A model generated the notes under the pieces. It was not told the DNA's origin. It worked only from the letters and a program-made list of their open reading frames with translations, and ran no database searches. DNA of 64,000 nt, from NCBI GenBank assembly GCA_022652485.1, contig JALCRK010000007.1, positions 1 through 64,000 on the forward strand, read 5' to 3'. Source of the stretch: Sphingobium sp. (GTDB lineage Bacteria > Pseudomonadota > Alphaproteobacteria > Sphingomonadales > Sphingomonadaceae). Position numbers and translations under genes: made by a program. Shown here in pieces: positions 1 to 8,563 of this stretch (within the stretch, counting starts at the first letter, position 1; every line of letters begins with the position of its first letter).

Positions 1-20
1 GAGCCTTCACCGATTTTTTC

Positions 21-81
21 AAGGAGGATTTGGGCTTCATCTTCGTTCCTTCGTCACTACGACGAAGCCCAAATCCTCCTT
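21..81. repeat. Perfect 18-bp inverted repeat at the truncated end of an Rrf2 gene
   Basis: The arms are AAGGAGGATTTGGGCTTC at 21-38 and its exact reverse complement at 64-81, separated by 25 bases. The right arm runs into the stop codon of the truncated Rrf2 gene. It could act as a strong terminator hairpin for that minus-strand gene, or it could mark a rearrangement junction or element end. There is no T-run typical of an intrinsic terminator, so its role is open. Confidence 0.6.
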
Positions 82-289
82 AATTCACAACCTCAAATCT
101 GTGCCATTGGCGCTGACGCCGGACAGTTTCGACGTAGCCCGAGGACTGCAGACGCTGCGCCACCTTGGCCAGATGATTACGCGATATGCCATAGCTGCGC
201 GCGATCTCATCGACAGACATTTGCCGGTCGGTCGACGCGAGCAGCATAAGGACCCGCAGGCCGTAGTCGGTTTGTAGACTGAGATGCAT
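80..289 (-). pseudogene. Truncated Rrf2/NsrR-family regulator (helix-turn-helix only)
   Basis: The 69-residue product begins like an Rrf2 regulator (MHLSLQTDYGLRVLMLLAS) and carries the winged helix (ARSYGISRNHLAKVAQRL), then reaches GYVETVR and stops ten residues later. Rrf2 proteins are usually about 130-160 residues and carry three cysteines for an iron-sulfur cluster in the second half. That half is absent, and the +1 frame also stops at once. The stop lies inside an 18-bp inverted repeat, so the gene was probably cut by a rearrangement. The intact parent would sense nitric oxide or iron-sulfur status. DNA binding without sensing is conceivable, but decay is likelier. Confidence 0.7.
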
Positions 290-336
290 ACCCTAAAATG
301 GGGCAAGCGGGTCTGCGATGCAACCGCATGGTGACG

Positions 337-633
337 TTAGGCCGCGCTGTCAGGCTGCGGGCTTTTTCTGTTCTGCAGTACCTTGACGATGGTCAGCTTT
401 CGCTCGCGGCCATCCCGATCCGGCCATAGGATTGACTGCCCGGTGCGCAGTCCGATCACGCCTGCTCCGACCGGCGTGAGAATGGACACCCGCCCGGCGG
501 AAATATCGGCATCACGCGGATAGACGAGTTCGACCGTCCGATCCGCGCCACTGGCCTGCATGAGAACGGAAATGCAACATGGCTGCGCGAGACTGCATGC
601 TCGCAGGATGCAGCGCATCACGGCCGGAGTCAT
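337..633 (-). pseudogene. GreA/GreB C-terminal domain protein, Rnk-like, N-terminal half degenerate
   Basis: Residues from about 25 to the end match the C-terminal domain of Rnk/GreA proteins: TVELVYPRDADISAGR, then a VGAGVIGLRTGQSILWPD core. Full Rnk-like regulators are about 130 residues with an N-terminal segment that contacts RNA polymerase. Here the first 25 residues are cysteine-rich and unlike the family, a stop lies in frame a few codons upstream, and no good ribosome-binding site precedes the start. I read it as a gene with a damaged 5' half; a stand-alone domain protein is the alternative. It lies last in the prx-can-sodB minus-strand series. Confidence 0.6.
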
Positions 634-666
634 CTTACGACGATGGAGGTCTTCCGGTTACGGCGT

Positions 667-912
667 TCAGCCAAACGCGTCGGCTATATCCGGCCGAGCT
701 AGGTGCTGAGCTGGTTCGATGGCATCGGTTACCAGAATCGCGAACTTGGCGCCACGATAGCAAATGTCGGGTCTGTGCCAAGCATCGGCAACGGTGAAGC
801 GCTCACCGGCCAGTTCGAGCTGTTCGCCGTGGGAGGGAAGTGCGGAGAAGTGAAAACTTCCCTTGCTAAGGGCCGACTGTCTATCTCGGCCGGAAAAAAT
901 ATCAACCAGCAT
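667..912 (-). CDS. Small unknown protein encoded downstream of sodB
   Basis: The product has 81 residues, soluble, with no membrane segment or recognised motif. The start is supported by an AAGGAG ribosome-binding site about seven bases upstream. It follows the superoxide dismutase gene by only 24 bases on the same strand, so cotranscription is likely. Aromatic and histidine residues cluster in the centre (VADAWHRPDICYRGAKFAIL). I do not recognise the family. Its position suggests a role in the oxidative stress group, which is inference only. Confidence 0.6.
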   Translation of the reverse strand: MLVDIFSGRDRQSALSKGSFHFSALPSHGEQLELAGERFTVADAWHRPDICYRGAKFAILVTDAIEPAQHLARPDIADAFG

Positions 913-936
913 AATCTTGCTCCTTTCGGTGTCGCT

Positions 937-1596
937 TCATTGGATGGTCGAGGCAAATCGCCATTCGTCTTCCTGGCCCAGGGCTGCGGCGTATTGTCGC
1001 TCGGCGAAACGCCAATTGGCTAAGTTGTCCCACCAGGTAGCCAGCCATTTGGCGCGGTCCTGGCGATAGTCGATGTAATAGGCGTGTTCCCAGACATCGC
1101 ATGTCAGCAGTGCAACAGTCCCGTCAGCTGTGATCGGCGTGGCCGCATCATGTGTCGACAGAACCTCGAGCGCACCGCTCCTGGCCACGAGCCAGACCCA
1201 GCCGGATCCGAAATGTCCGACGCCTTCGGAAATAAACTGCTCCCGCAGATTGTTCAGGCTGCCGAATCTGCCCAGACACGCTTGGGCAAGCTGGCCATCT
1301 GGTACCGAGCTTCGCGCCGACATGCTCTCCCAGAAGAAGGCGTGGTTCCACGTCTGGGCGGCGTTATTGAACAGGGCAGTCTGGTTTGACTCGCTCGCCC
1401 TTCGAAGCACACCTTCAAGGCTTACCCCAGCCAGATCCTGCCCGGCCAGGAGGCGGTTCAGGTTCTCGACGTATTTGGCGTGATGGCGCCCGTGATGAAC
1501 TTTCAATGTCTCCTCACCGAGATGAGGCTCAAGGTCCTGCAGGCCGTAAGGCAGTGCGGGAAGTTCAAAAGCTGTATGGACGGTTTGGTCAGACAT
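937..1596 (-). CDS. sodB: Superoxide dismutase [Fe]
   Basis: The 219-residue protein converts superoxide to oxygen and hydrogen peroxide in the cytoplasm. Iron/manganese SOD landmarks are all visible: LPYGLQDLEPHLGEETLKVHHGRHH near the N-terminus with the first metal histidine, the second in TWNHAFFW, and aspartate and histidine ligands in DVWEHAYYIDY. The AAQTWNH and FGSGWVWLV context favours the iron type. A CAGGAG site precedes the ATG. Its start overlaps the end of the upstream unknown gene by 8 bases, which places it in a peroxiredoxin, carbonic anhydrase, unknown, sodB order. The length is slightly over the usual 190-200 because of an extended C-terminus. Confidence 0.95.
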   Translation of the reverse strand: MSDQTVHTAFELPALPYGLQDLEPHLGEETLKVHHGRHHAKYVENLNRLLAGQDLAGVSLEGVLRRASESNQTALFNNAAQTWNHAFFWESMSARSSVPDGQLAQACLGRFGSLNNLREQFISEGVGHFGSGWVWLVARSGALEVLSTHDAATPITADGTVALLTCDVWEHAYYIDYRQDRAKWLATWWDNLANWRFAERQYAAALGQEDEWRFASTIQ

Positions 1597-2020
1597 TGAA
1601 TTGCTCCTGCGGTAAATCTTGATGTGGCGCTCGTGGTTCGTGTGCGATCACGCGGGCGCGCATCGCAGCCAGGCACAGAGCGATGGGAAATATGTCGTGC
1701 GTCCCGCGCGCCTCTCCGTCTGGTCCGCATACGACGACATCGTCGCAATCGTGTTCGATCCAGCAGCCAGCGGGCACCAGCGTCGCCGCAGCCTTCCAGA
1801 TGCGGCTGTAGCGCAAGGCTCGAACCCGTTCGCCATTGCTACCTCTCCAGATGCCCGGCTCCAGTTCCTCCATCTCCGCCAGAGACGGAAAAGCAGCCGC
1901 GCAAATGGTTGCGTCCAGACCGCGCGAGGCGGCGGTGGCGAGCATGCATGCCTTGATGGCGCGCGACATCAGGGCCACTTCACGGCGATCAGGGTCGAGC
2001 TGTGGCAGACGCTCGGCCAT
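1589..2020 (-). CDS. Unknown protein between carbonic anhydrase and sodB
   Basis: I place the start at 2020, where the ATG shares its A with the stop of the carbonic anhydrase gene (TGATG), a translational coupling pattern seen repeatedly in this window. Longer frames upstream would overlap the anhydrase gene. The product is 143 residues, soluble, with several cysteines (KACMLATAA, DATICAAAF, AGCWIEHDCDDVVVCG). No known domain is evident to me. The end overlaps the sodB start by 8 bases, so the four genes probably form one operon. Confidence 0.65.
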   Translation of the reverse strand: MAERLPQLDPDRREVALMSRAIKACMLATAASRGLDATICAAAFPSLAEMEELEPGIWRGSNGERVRALRYSRIWKAAATLVPAGCWIEHDCDDVVVCGPDGEARGTHDIFPIALCLAAMRARVIAHEPRAPHQDLPQEQFNV

Positions 2021-2694
2021 CAGCCCGATCCTCTTTGGGAGGCCCTGTTCACCCCAAGTGCCGCGGAGTGTTCGACGGGGGCCTCGACCACTTCCAGCAG
2101 CCCATCGGCAATCGAATAGACCCAACCGTGGAGGTTGATCTTGGTACCGCTTGCCCAAGCCTTACGGATCATCGGGTTCTCCGCGAGAAGGTCGACTTGG
2201 GCCGATACATTCCGCCGACACAATTCGTCGGGCATGAGCGACTGCCCCCCGAGTTCGGCCTGGAGGCGAGCGTGCAGGGCGCCTAGTGGTTCGAGCCATC
2301 TGGAAATGGCGCCCGGTACTCCACCATTCATTGCGGCATGTACCCCGCCGCACCCGTAGTGGCCGACGACTATGACGTGCTCGACCTTGAGGACGTCGAC
2401 CGCGAACTGCAGCGCGGCAAGGAAGTTCGGGTCATCTGGTTTGGTCAGATTGGCCACGTTGCGGTGCACGAACATTTCGCCCGGATCGAGATCGACGATT
2501 TCGGTCGCGGGAACACGGCTGTCGGAACAGCCAATCCAGAAATAGCGCGGCTTCTGCTGATCGACGAGACGCTGAAAGAAGCCGGGATCGATATCTGTCT
2601 TCCCCTCGGCCCATTTCGCGTTCCGCTCGAACAGCCTTGCCAGTTGGCCGTCCTCGGCGGAAGCGGGATGCTCCGGGGCGGACGCCGCGGTCAT
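2020..2694 (-). CDS. can: Beta-class carbonic anhydrase
   Basis: This 224-residue enzyme interconverts carbon dioxide and bicarbonate using zinc. The two beta-class signatures are present: CSDSRVP, giving the first zinc cysteine and the catalytic Asp-Arg pair, and HYGCGGV, giving the zinc histidine and second cysteine. The length and order match bacterial Can/CynT proteins. The ATG overlaps the stop of the upstream peroxiredoxin gene by four bases (ATGA). Co-location with peroxiredoxin and SOD suggests expression in an oxidative or low-CO2 response. No cyanase is present nearby, so a cyn role is not supported. Confidence 0.92.
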   Translation of the reverse strand: MTAASAPEHPASAEDGQLARLFERNAKWAEGKTDIDPGFFQRLVDQQKPRYFWIGCSDSRVPATEIVDLDPGEMFVHRNVANLTKPDDPNFLAALQFAVDVLKVEHVIVVGHYGCGGVHAAMNGGVPGAISRWLEPLGALHARLQAELGGQSLMPDELCRRNVSAQVDLLAENPMIRKAWASGTKINLHGWVYSIADGLLEVVEAPVEHSAALGVNRASQRGSG

Positions 2695-3332
2695 GGTCGA
2701 CCCGCTTGGAGATCTACAATTCGCAGATAGGGCTTGAGCGTCCGGTATCCTTGGGGGAATTGCCGCGTGGCTTCGTCGTCGGAGAGCTTCGGCGAAATGA
2801 CCACCGGCTCGCCGGGCGTCCAGTTGACCGGGGTGGCGATGCTGCGTGCGTCGGTCAACTGCAGGCTGTCGATCGCGCGCAGGATCTCCGCAAAATTGCG
2901 GCCGGTGCTGGGCGGATAGGTGAGAATCAGGCGCACTTTTTTCGCCGGATCAATCACGAACACGGAACGCACGGTAACTGCAGGATCGCAGTCGGGGTGG
3001 ATCATGTCGTAAAGCGCGGCGACCCGGCCATCGGGATCAGCGATCATCGGAAAGTCGAGACGAGCGCCTTGGGTTTCCTCGATGTCTTTTTCCCATTTGT
3101 GGTGCGCCTCCACCGGGTCCACCGACAGACCGATCGGCTTGACGTTGCGCTTGTCCCATTCGGGTCGCAACTTTGCCACTTCGCCAAGCTCCGTCGTGCA
3201 CACGGGCGTGAAGTTCTTCGGGTGACTGAAAAGCAGCCCCCAACTGGACCCCAGCCATTCATGGAAGCGGATAGGCCCATGGGTGCTGTTCTGTTCGAAA
3301 TCGGGGGCAACCTGCCCGAGCTGGATGGTCAT
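2691..3332 (-). CDS. 1-Cys peroxiredoxin (Prx6 type)
   Basis: The 213-residue protein reduces hydrogen peroxide and alkyl hydroperoxides. The peroxidatic cysteine lies in NFTPVCTTELGE, and the Prx6-type C-terminal domain follows (TPVNWTPGEPVVISPKL, FPQGYRTLKPYLR). No resolving cysteine of the 2-Cys type is seen. AGGAG sits just before the ATG. It is the first gene of the minus-strand stress operon and is transcribed divergently from a LysR gene, so that regulator is a good candidate to control it. Confidence 0.92.
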   Translation of the reverse strand: MTIQLGQVAPDFEQNSTHGPIRFHEWLGSSWGLLFSHPKNFTPVCTTELGEVAKLRPEWDKRNVKPIGLSVDPVEAHHKWEKDIEETQGARLDFPMIADPDGRVAALYDMIHPDCDPAVTVRSVFVIDPAKKVRLILTYPPSTGRNFAEILRAIDSLQLTDARSIATPVNWTPGEPVVISPKLSDDEATRQFPQGYRTLKPYLRIVDLQAGRP

Positions 3333-3385
3333 ACAGGCTCCTGTCTAAATGATTGCGGAGATGTGGAACCGCTAAATGCAGCAAG

Positions 3386-3401
3386 CAAACGAATGATATT
3401 G
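3386..3401 (+). promoter_or_regulatory. Candidate LysR operator, copy 1 (prx/lysR intergenic)
   Basis: CAAACGAATGATATTG lies in the 248-base region between the divergent peroxiredoxin and lysR genes. The same 16 bases with one mismatch occur in opposite orientation before cysJ at 4931-4946. Sharing of a rare AT-rich box between these two promoters, with a LysR gene between them, makes it a plausible binding site of that regulator. Confidence 0.5.
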
Positions 3402-3580
3402 TTGTTTGAAAGCAATAAATATGCTTGAATGACCGCTCTCCGATTCGAGGAGAAGCGCATCTAGTCCGGACTGCCTGTGCATCTCGCAGCCAAGCGCTCC
3501 ACGGGCTTTTGCTTCTCGTCGCTGGCTAATACATCCAAGATGATGAGTTGTATGGCAATTCAAATAAGGAATATTGCGGT

Positions 3581-4429
3581 ATGGACATCGGAATCGCGCG
3601 GACGTTCCTGGAAGTGGTCAAGACCGGAAGCTTCGTCCGCGCTGCGGAAAACCTGAACCTCACTCAAACTGCAGTCAGCGCCCGCATCCGCGTGCTGGAG
3701 GATCAACTCGACCGACCGGTGTTCATCCGCAACAAGGCCGGCGCTCGGTTGACACCGGCTGGCGAGCAGTTCCAGCGTTTCGCCACCACTCTCGTGCAGG
3801 TCTGGGCCCGGGCGCAGCGGGCGGTGGCCTTGCCTCCGGGGCGCGAAACGGTGGTCACCATCGGCGCGGAACTCAGTCTATGGAGCCCCCTGCTCAGGCA
3901 CTGGTTGCTGTGGATGCGGCGCGAGTGTCCGGAGATTGCTGTCAGCACGCAGATCGACGCTTCGGAACGCCTGATGGAACAGGTTCAGGATGGATCGCTC
4001 GACGTTGCCGTGATCTATGCCGCGCCGAGCCGGCCCGGTGTGATTGCCGAACTCCTGTTCGAGGAAAAGCTGGTGCTGGCCCGGACAACGCCGACCAGCG
4101 CTCCGCTTGCGCCCGAGGATCACGTGCAGATCGACTGGGGCGAGGAATTTGCCGCCAGCTACCAGGCGGCCTTTCCCGACCTGCCCAACGCCGTGGTCTC
4201 GATCAGTTATGGTCCTCTGGCGCTCGAATACATCCTCGCGACCGGGGGGAGCGGTTATTTCCGCAAAGGCTTCATCCGTTCCTATCTGGAAGAGGGGCGA
4301 CTGGCACTAGTGCCGGGTAGTCCGGAATTTTCCTATTCGGCCTATGTCGTCCATTCGACCAAGGCCGATGCGGGCGTGATGGATCGGATACGCGCGGGTC
4401 TGCGCGCAGCGGCGGAGATTGCGACATGA
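3581..4429 (+). CDS. LysR-family transcriptional regulator
   Basis: The protein has 282 residues from the ATG at 3581, which has AAGGA upstream. A TTG 33 bases earlier is less likely. The N-terminal winged helix is typical (GSFVRAAENLNLTQTAVSAR, then RVLEDQL), and the C-terminal substrate-binding fold follows from about residue 90. It sits between the divergent peroxiredoxin operon and the sulfite reductase genes, and its stop overlaps the next start (ATGA). A role controlling sulfur assimilation or peroxide defence is inferred from position. The effector is unknown. Confidence 0.9.
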   Translation: MDIGIARTFLEVVKTGSFVRAAENLNLTQTAVSARIRVLEDQLDRPVFIRNKAGARLTPAGEQFQRFATTLVQVWARAQRAVALPPGRETVVTIGAELSLWSPLLRHWLLWMRRECPEIAVSTQIDASERLMEQVQDGSLDVAVIYAAPSRPGVIAELLFEEKLVLARTTPTSAPLAPEDHVQIDWGEEFAASYQAAFPDLPNAVVSISYGPLALEYILATGGSGYFRKGFIRSYLEEGRLALVPGSPEFSYSAYVVHSTKADAGVMDRIRAGLRAAAEIAT

Positions 4430-4905
4430 CCAACCAGCCCTCCTCACCTCCCTGTGGCGCCGCCGAAGCGGACGACGTCTACATTGGCTATGCCGGTCGC
4501 AACGAATTGCTGTTGGTGCTCAACGAGTTGCTTGAAGCCGAACGTGCCGGGGCGAAGGTTGCACTCGCCAGCACCAAGGCGGTGGCGGACGACTATGCCG
4601 CCCTGATGCGGCAAGTCCGGGATGATGAAGCGCACTGGTGCGAAATGCTCGATCGGCAGATTCGCCGCCTTGGCGGAACGCCGTCCGCCGCGACCGGAGC
4701 GTTCCGCGAAAAAGCCCTCGCCATCGCCGATCCGCTGGAGCGTCTGGCGTTTCTCAATCGCGGACAGGGCTGGGTTGTGCGCAAGCTGGTAGAATTGCTG
4801 CCGAGGGTGCGCGACGATGCACTTCATGCCGATTTGAATGCGATGGTCGCCGGGCACCGGACGAACATCGATATCGCCAACGCCTTCCACAGCTCGGGCA
4901 GTTGA
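4426..4905 (+). CDS. DUF6306-like ferritin-fold protein
   Basis: The 159-residue product is mostly helical, with spaced acidic and histidine residues (NELLEAERAGAKVAL, RDDEAHWCEMLDRQI) that resemble the di-iron helices of ferritin-like proteins, and it fits the DUF6306 family. The start overlaps the lysR stop by four bases. It lies between lysR and cysJ, separated from cysJ by a 144-base gap holding a candidate operator. The molecular role is unknown; iron or redox handling near sulfite reductase is inference. Confidence 0.7.
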   Translation: MTNQPSSPPCGAAEADDVYIGYAGRNELLLVLNELLEAERAGAKVALASTKAVADDYAALMRQVRDDEAHWCEMLDRQIRRLGGTPSAATGAFREKALAIADPLERLAFLNRGQGWVVRKLVELLPRVRDDALHADLNAMVAGHRTNIDIANAFHSSGS

Positions 4906-4930
4906 GTGCAATTTTTGCGTGTTGAATAAC

Positions 4931-4946
4931 CAATAACATTCGTTTG
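4931..4946 (-). promoter_or_regulatory. Candidate LysR operator, copy 2 (upstream of cysJ)
   Basis: The minus strand reads CAAACGAATGTTATTG, matching 15 of 16 bases of the box at 3386-3401. On the plus strand it overlaps a dyad, AATAAC (4933-4938) and GTTATT (4948-4953) spaced by nine bases, the T-N11-A style symmetry usual for LysR sites. It lies about 105 bases upstream of the cysJ start. Confidence 0.5.
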
Positions 4947-5049
4947 TGTTATTTCATCAACTGCCGGACATGTTCTCCGACACGGCAACGACCCGACAGC
5001 GCCCCAATTCCGGCGATGCATCTGGAGGCCTTTTCGAGGAACGTAACAG

Positions 5050-6840
5050 ATGGCGGCGAATGTTGTGCCGGGGTCAGCCTTGGCACCGTCACAATGGCAA
5101 TTGGTGCAAGATCTGGGCAAGGGCCTCGTGCCCGCGCAGGCCCTGTGGCTCAGCGGATATTTTGCCGGGCTGGCTCAAGGCTTTCCTGCTGGCCAGCCTG
5201 CCGCAACGCCTGCGACAGGGGCGCGGCGCCTGACCATTCTCTATGGCAGCGAAACCGGCAACGCGGCCGAACTCGCCTGCGCACTGGAGACGACGGCCCG
5301 GGACAGAGGGATGGCCGCAACGGTGGCGGACATGGCCGATTACAAGATGCGGCAATTGGCGCAAGAAGAAGACCTGCTGATCGTGGTCAGCACCTATGGC
5401 GAAGGTGATCCGCCGCAACCGGCAACCGGCTTTTTCGAATTCGTTGAAGGGCGCAAGGCGCCCCGGCTGGAAAACCTGCGCTTTGCCGTCCTGGCTCTCG
5501 GCGATTCCACCTACGAATACTTCTGCGAAGCCGGCAAGCGGCTCGATCGCCGGCTCGAGGAACTCGGCGCCAAACGTCTGCTTGAGAGGGTCGATTGCGA
5601 TATCGACTATGACGATGCAGCTGCGGCGTGGACGACAGCTGTCGTTGAACACCTCGCCAGTGAAGCGGCCGCCACGCCCGTATCGGTAGCTGCAGCGACA
5701 GGCGAAACCGTGCCGGCGACAGTCCACGACAAGCGCAATCCGTTTCCGGCCGCGATCATCGAGAACATCGCCATCGTTGGCCGGGGGTCGAGCAAGGAAA
5801 CCCGCCATGTCGAATTCTCGCTGGCGGGATCGGGCCTGACCTATCAGCCGGGCGATGCGCTGGGAATCGCGGCCTCGAACGATCCAGGGGTGGTGGCGGA
5901 CCTGCTCGATGCACTCGCGCTTTCGCCCGACGCCGCGTTTGAAATCAAAGGGCGGCAGGCCACCCTTGGCGAGGCGCTGACTCACCGCTTCGAGATCACG
6001 CTCACAACGCCCCGGTTCCTCGACTACTGGGCCATGTTGAGCGACAGTAGCGCCTTGAAGCAGTTGCGCGAAGAGGACCGTTCGGGCGAGCGCTCAGTCT
6101 TCCTGCGCACGCACCACATCGTCGATATCGTCCGCCGCTTTCCGGTGGCAGGGGTGATGCCGCAAAGCTTCGTTTCGGCGCTGCGCCCGTTGCAGCCCCG
6201 GCTCTATTCAATCGCATCGAGCCTGGCCGCCGCGCCGGACGAGGCGCACCTTACGGTCGCGCCGGTGCGCTATGCGCTGCACGGGGAGGCGCGCAGCGGG
6301 GTGGCATCCGGCCTGCTGGCGGACCGCGCCGCACCTGACGCGGTGCTGCCGGTCTATGTTCAGGCCAACCCCCATTTCCGTCTTCCGGACGGCGATGTGC
6401 CCATCGTGATGATCGGCGCGGGAACTGGCGTCGCGCCTTACCGCGCTTTCATGCAGGAGCGCGAGGCGCACGGCGCCGGCGGCAAGAACTGGCTGTTCTT
6501 TGGCGAGCGCAATTTTCGCACCGACTTCCTTTACCAAAGCGAATGGCAGGCGTGGCTGAAGGACGGAACGCTGGGCCGGATGGACGTCGCGTTTTCGCGC
6601 GACCGGAGTGACAAGGTCTACGTCCAGCATCGCATGAAGGAACAGGCGCGCGACCTGTTTGCCTGGCTGGAGGACGGTGCGCACGTCTATGTCTGCGGCG
6701 ATGCTGCCCATCTTGCGCCAGATGTTCACGCGGCGCTGATCGACGTCGTGGCGTGTGAGGCGCACATCGGGCGCGAGGCGGCCGAAGATTATATCCGTTC
6801 GCTTCAGGCCGACCACCGCTACCAGCGCGATGTCTATTGA
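5050..6840 (+). CDS. cysJ: Sulfite reductase flavoprotein (alpha) subunit
   Basis: The 596-residue diflavin reductase passes NADPH electrons through FAD and FMN to the CysI hemoprotein. An N-terminal flavodoxin domain (about 61-200) starts with LTILYGSETGN. A FAD-binding domain carries RLYSIASS near residue 385. The NADPH domain has GAGTGVAPYRAFMQER and FGERN, and the protein ends with the family's YxRDVY tail. A GAGGAA site precedes the ATG. It is followed 10 bases later by cysI, its obligate partner. An alternative diflavin function is unlikely given cysI. Confidence 0.95.
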   Translation: MAANVVPGSALAPSQWQLVQDLGKGLVPAQALWLSGYFAGLAQGFPAGQPAATPATGARRLTILYGSETGNAAELACALETTARDRGMAATVADMADYKMRQLAQEEDLLIVVSTYGEGDPPQPATGFFEFVEGRKAPRLENLRFAVLALGDSTYEYFCEAGKRLDRRLEELGAKRLLERVDCDIDYDDAAAAWTTAVVEHLASEAAATPVSVAAATGETVPATVHDKRNPFPAAIIENIAIVGRGSSKETRHVEFSLAGSGLTYQPGDALGIAASNDPGVVADLLDALALSPDAAFEIKGRQATLGEALTHRFEITLTTPRFLDYWAMLSDSSALKQLREEDRSGERSVFLRTHHIVDIVRRFPVAGVMPQSFVSALRPLQPRLYSIASSLAAAPDEAHLTVAPVRYALHGEARSGVASGLLADRAAPDAVLPVYVQANPHFRLPDGDVPIVMIGAGTGVAPYRAFMQEREAHGAGGKNWLFFGERNFRTDFLYQSEWQAWLKDGTLGRMDVAFSRDRSDKVYVQHRMKEQARDLFAWLEDGAHVYVCGDAAHLAPDVHAALIDVVACEAHIGREAAEDYIRSLQADHRYQRDVY

Positions 6841-6850
6841 GGGGCCGAGC

Positions 6851-8563
6851 ATGACCGAGACCATCGACCGCAGCCACGACATTTCGCAAGCGCTCGACCG
6901 GCTAAGCGCCGACGAGCGGATGAAGGATGCCAGCGACTACTTGCGCGGGACCATCGCCGAAGGCCTGCTCGACCGCATCACCGGGGCCGTCCCATCGGCG
7001 GATGACGTGAAGCTGATGAAGTTTCACGGCATCTACCAGCAGGACGACCGGGACTTGCGCGACGAGCGCCGCCGCCAGAAGCTGGAACCGGCCTACCAGT
7101 TCATGATCCGGGTGCGCCTGCCGGGCGGGGTCTGCACCCCGGCGCAGTGGCTGAAGCTGGACGAGCTGGCCCGCGCGCATGGCGGAGAGACGCTGCGCAT
7201 CACTACCCGCCAGACATTCCAGTTCCACTGGGTGCTGAAGGACAGCTTGCGCCCGATTATCCAGGGCTTGCACGAAACCCTGCTCGACACGATCGCCGCT
7301 TGCGGCGACGACAGCCGCGGCGTGATGTCCACGGTCGATCCGCAGGCATCGCGCTTTCATGCTGAAGTAGCCGCCCTGGCCAAGCGGGTTAGCGATCATG
7401 TGATCCCGAAGACGCGGGCATATCACGAAATCTGGTACGGTGATGAACGCGTTGCCTCGTCCGCGCCGGAAGAGCTGTTCTATGGCCGGACCTACATGCC
7501 GCGAAAGTTCAAGATCGGCTTCGCTCTGCCGCCGTCGAACGACATCGACGTCTATGCGCAGGATCTGGGGTTCATCGCGATCGGCGGCGAAGGGGGGCTC
7601 GAAGGCTTCAACGTAGTAATCGGCGGGGGCATGGGACGGACCGACCAGGCACCCGAAACATATCCGCGTCTGGCGAGCCTGATCGGCTTTGTGCCTGAAG
7701 ACCGCGTGATCGCCTGCGCCGACGCAGTGATGACCGTGCAGCGTGACTATGGCGACCGCAAGGACCGGCAGCGCGCCCGGTTCAAGTACACGATCGACGA
7801 CAAGGGGCTGGACTGGGTCAAGGCCGAGATCGAGCGCGTGATGGGCGCATCCTTCGAAGAAGCGCGACGGTTCTCGTTCGCCTCGAACGGCGATACGTTT
7901 GGCTGGCAGGAAACCCCCGACGGCCGGTTCCACCGCACGATATTCGTCGAGAACGGCCGGCTCGATACGCGGCTGCTCGATGCCTTTCGTGATGTCGCCC
8001 GCATTCATCGAGGCACCTTCCGCATGACTCCCAACCAGAACGTCATCATCGCCGGGGTGTGGGCGGAGGATCGCGCGGCAATCGAAGCGCTGCTGGCCGA
8101 GCACTGGCCCGACGGGAGCGAGGCGTCCACGCTTCGGCGCAATGCCATTGCCTGTGTCGCCCTGCCGACTTGCGGGCTGGCCATGGCGGAGAGCGAGCGT
8201 TACCTTCCTTCGCTACTCGGCCGGATCGAGGCGATCCTTGCGGCACACGGACTGTCGGAAGAACCGATCACCATCCGCATGAGCGGTTGCCCTAACGGCT
8301 GTTCGCGCCCCTACATCGCCGAAATCGGGCTGACCGGGCGGGCTCCCGGCAAGTACAATCTCTATCTCGGCGGTGGATTTCACGGGGACCGGCTCAATCG
8401 GATGATCCGCGAGAACGTGGGCGAGGCGGTGATCCTCGAGGTGCTGGACGAAGTGCTGGGGCGCTATGCCCGCGAACGCGAACCGGGTGAACGGCTAGGC
8501 GATTTCACAATCCGCGCCGGTATTGTGCGCGAGGTCACAGAAGGACACCTGTTCAATGACTGA
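6851..8563 (+). CDS. cysI: Sulfite reductase hemoprotein (beta) subunit
   Basis: The 570-residue enzyme reduces sulfite to sulfide by six electrons using siroheme and a 4Fe-4S cluster. The four cluster cysteines are visible as C-x5-C (CVALPTC) and C-x3-C (CPNGC). The siroheme and substrate region has RITTRQTFQFH. The first ATG after cysJ, at 6851, gives the family's N-terminus (MTETIDRSHDIS). The end overlaps the downstream cystathionine gamma-synthase gene by 8 bases, so sulfide made here is probably used by that operon. Confidence 0.95.
   Translation: MTETIDRSHDISQALDRLSADERMKDASDYLRGTIAEGLLDRITGAVPSADDVKLMKFHGIYQQDDRDLRDERRRQKLEPAYQFMIRVRLPGGVCTPAQWLKLDELARAHGGETLRITTRQTFQFHWVLKDSLRPIIQGLHETLLDTIAACGDDSRGVMSTVDPQASRFHAEVAALAKRVSDHVIPKTRAYHEIWYGDERVASSAPEELFYGRTYMPRKFKIGFALPPSNDIDVYAQDLGFIAIGGEGGLEGFNVVIGGGMGRTDQAPETYPRLASLIGFVPEDRVIACADAVMTVQRDYGDRKDRQRARFKYTIDDKGLDWVKAEIERVMGASFEEARRFSFASNGDTFGWQETPDGRFHRTIFVENGRLDTRLLDAFRDVARIHRGTFRMTPNQNVIIAGVWAEDRAAIEALLAEHWPDGSEASTLRRNAIACVALPTCGLAMAESERYLPSLLGRIEAILAAHGLSEEPITIRMSGCPNGCSRPYIAEIGLTGRAPGKYNLYLGGGFHGDRLNRMIRENVGEAVILEVLDEVLGRYAREREPGERLGDFTIRAGIVREVTEGHLFND

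Noticed and set aside
6902-8104. Long open frame antisense to cysI
   Set aside because: It is a GC-driven shadow: cysI on the plus strand has complete active-site motifs, and the antisense product has no domain and no ribosome-binding site.
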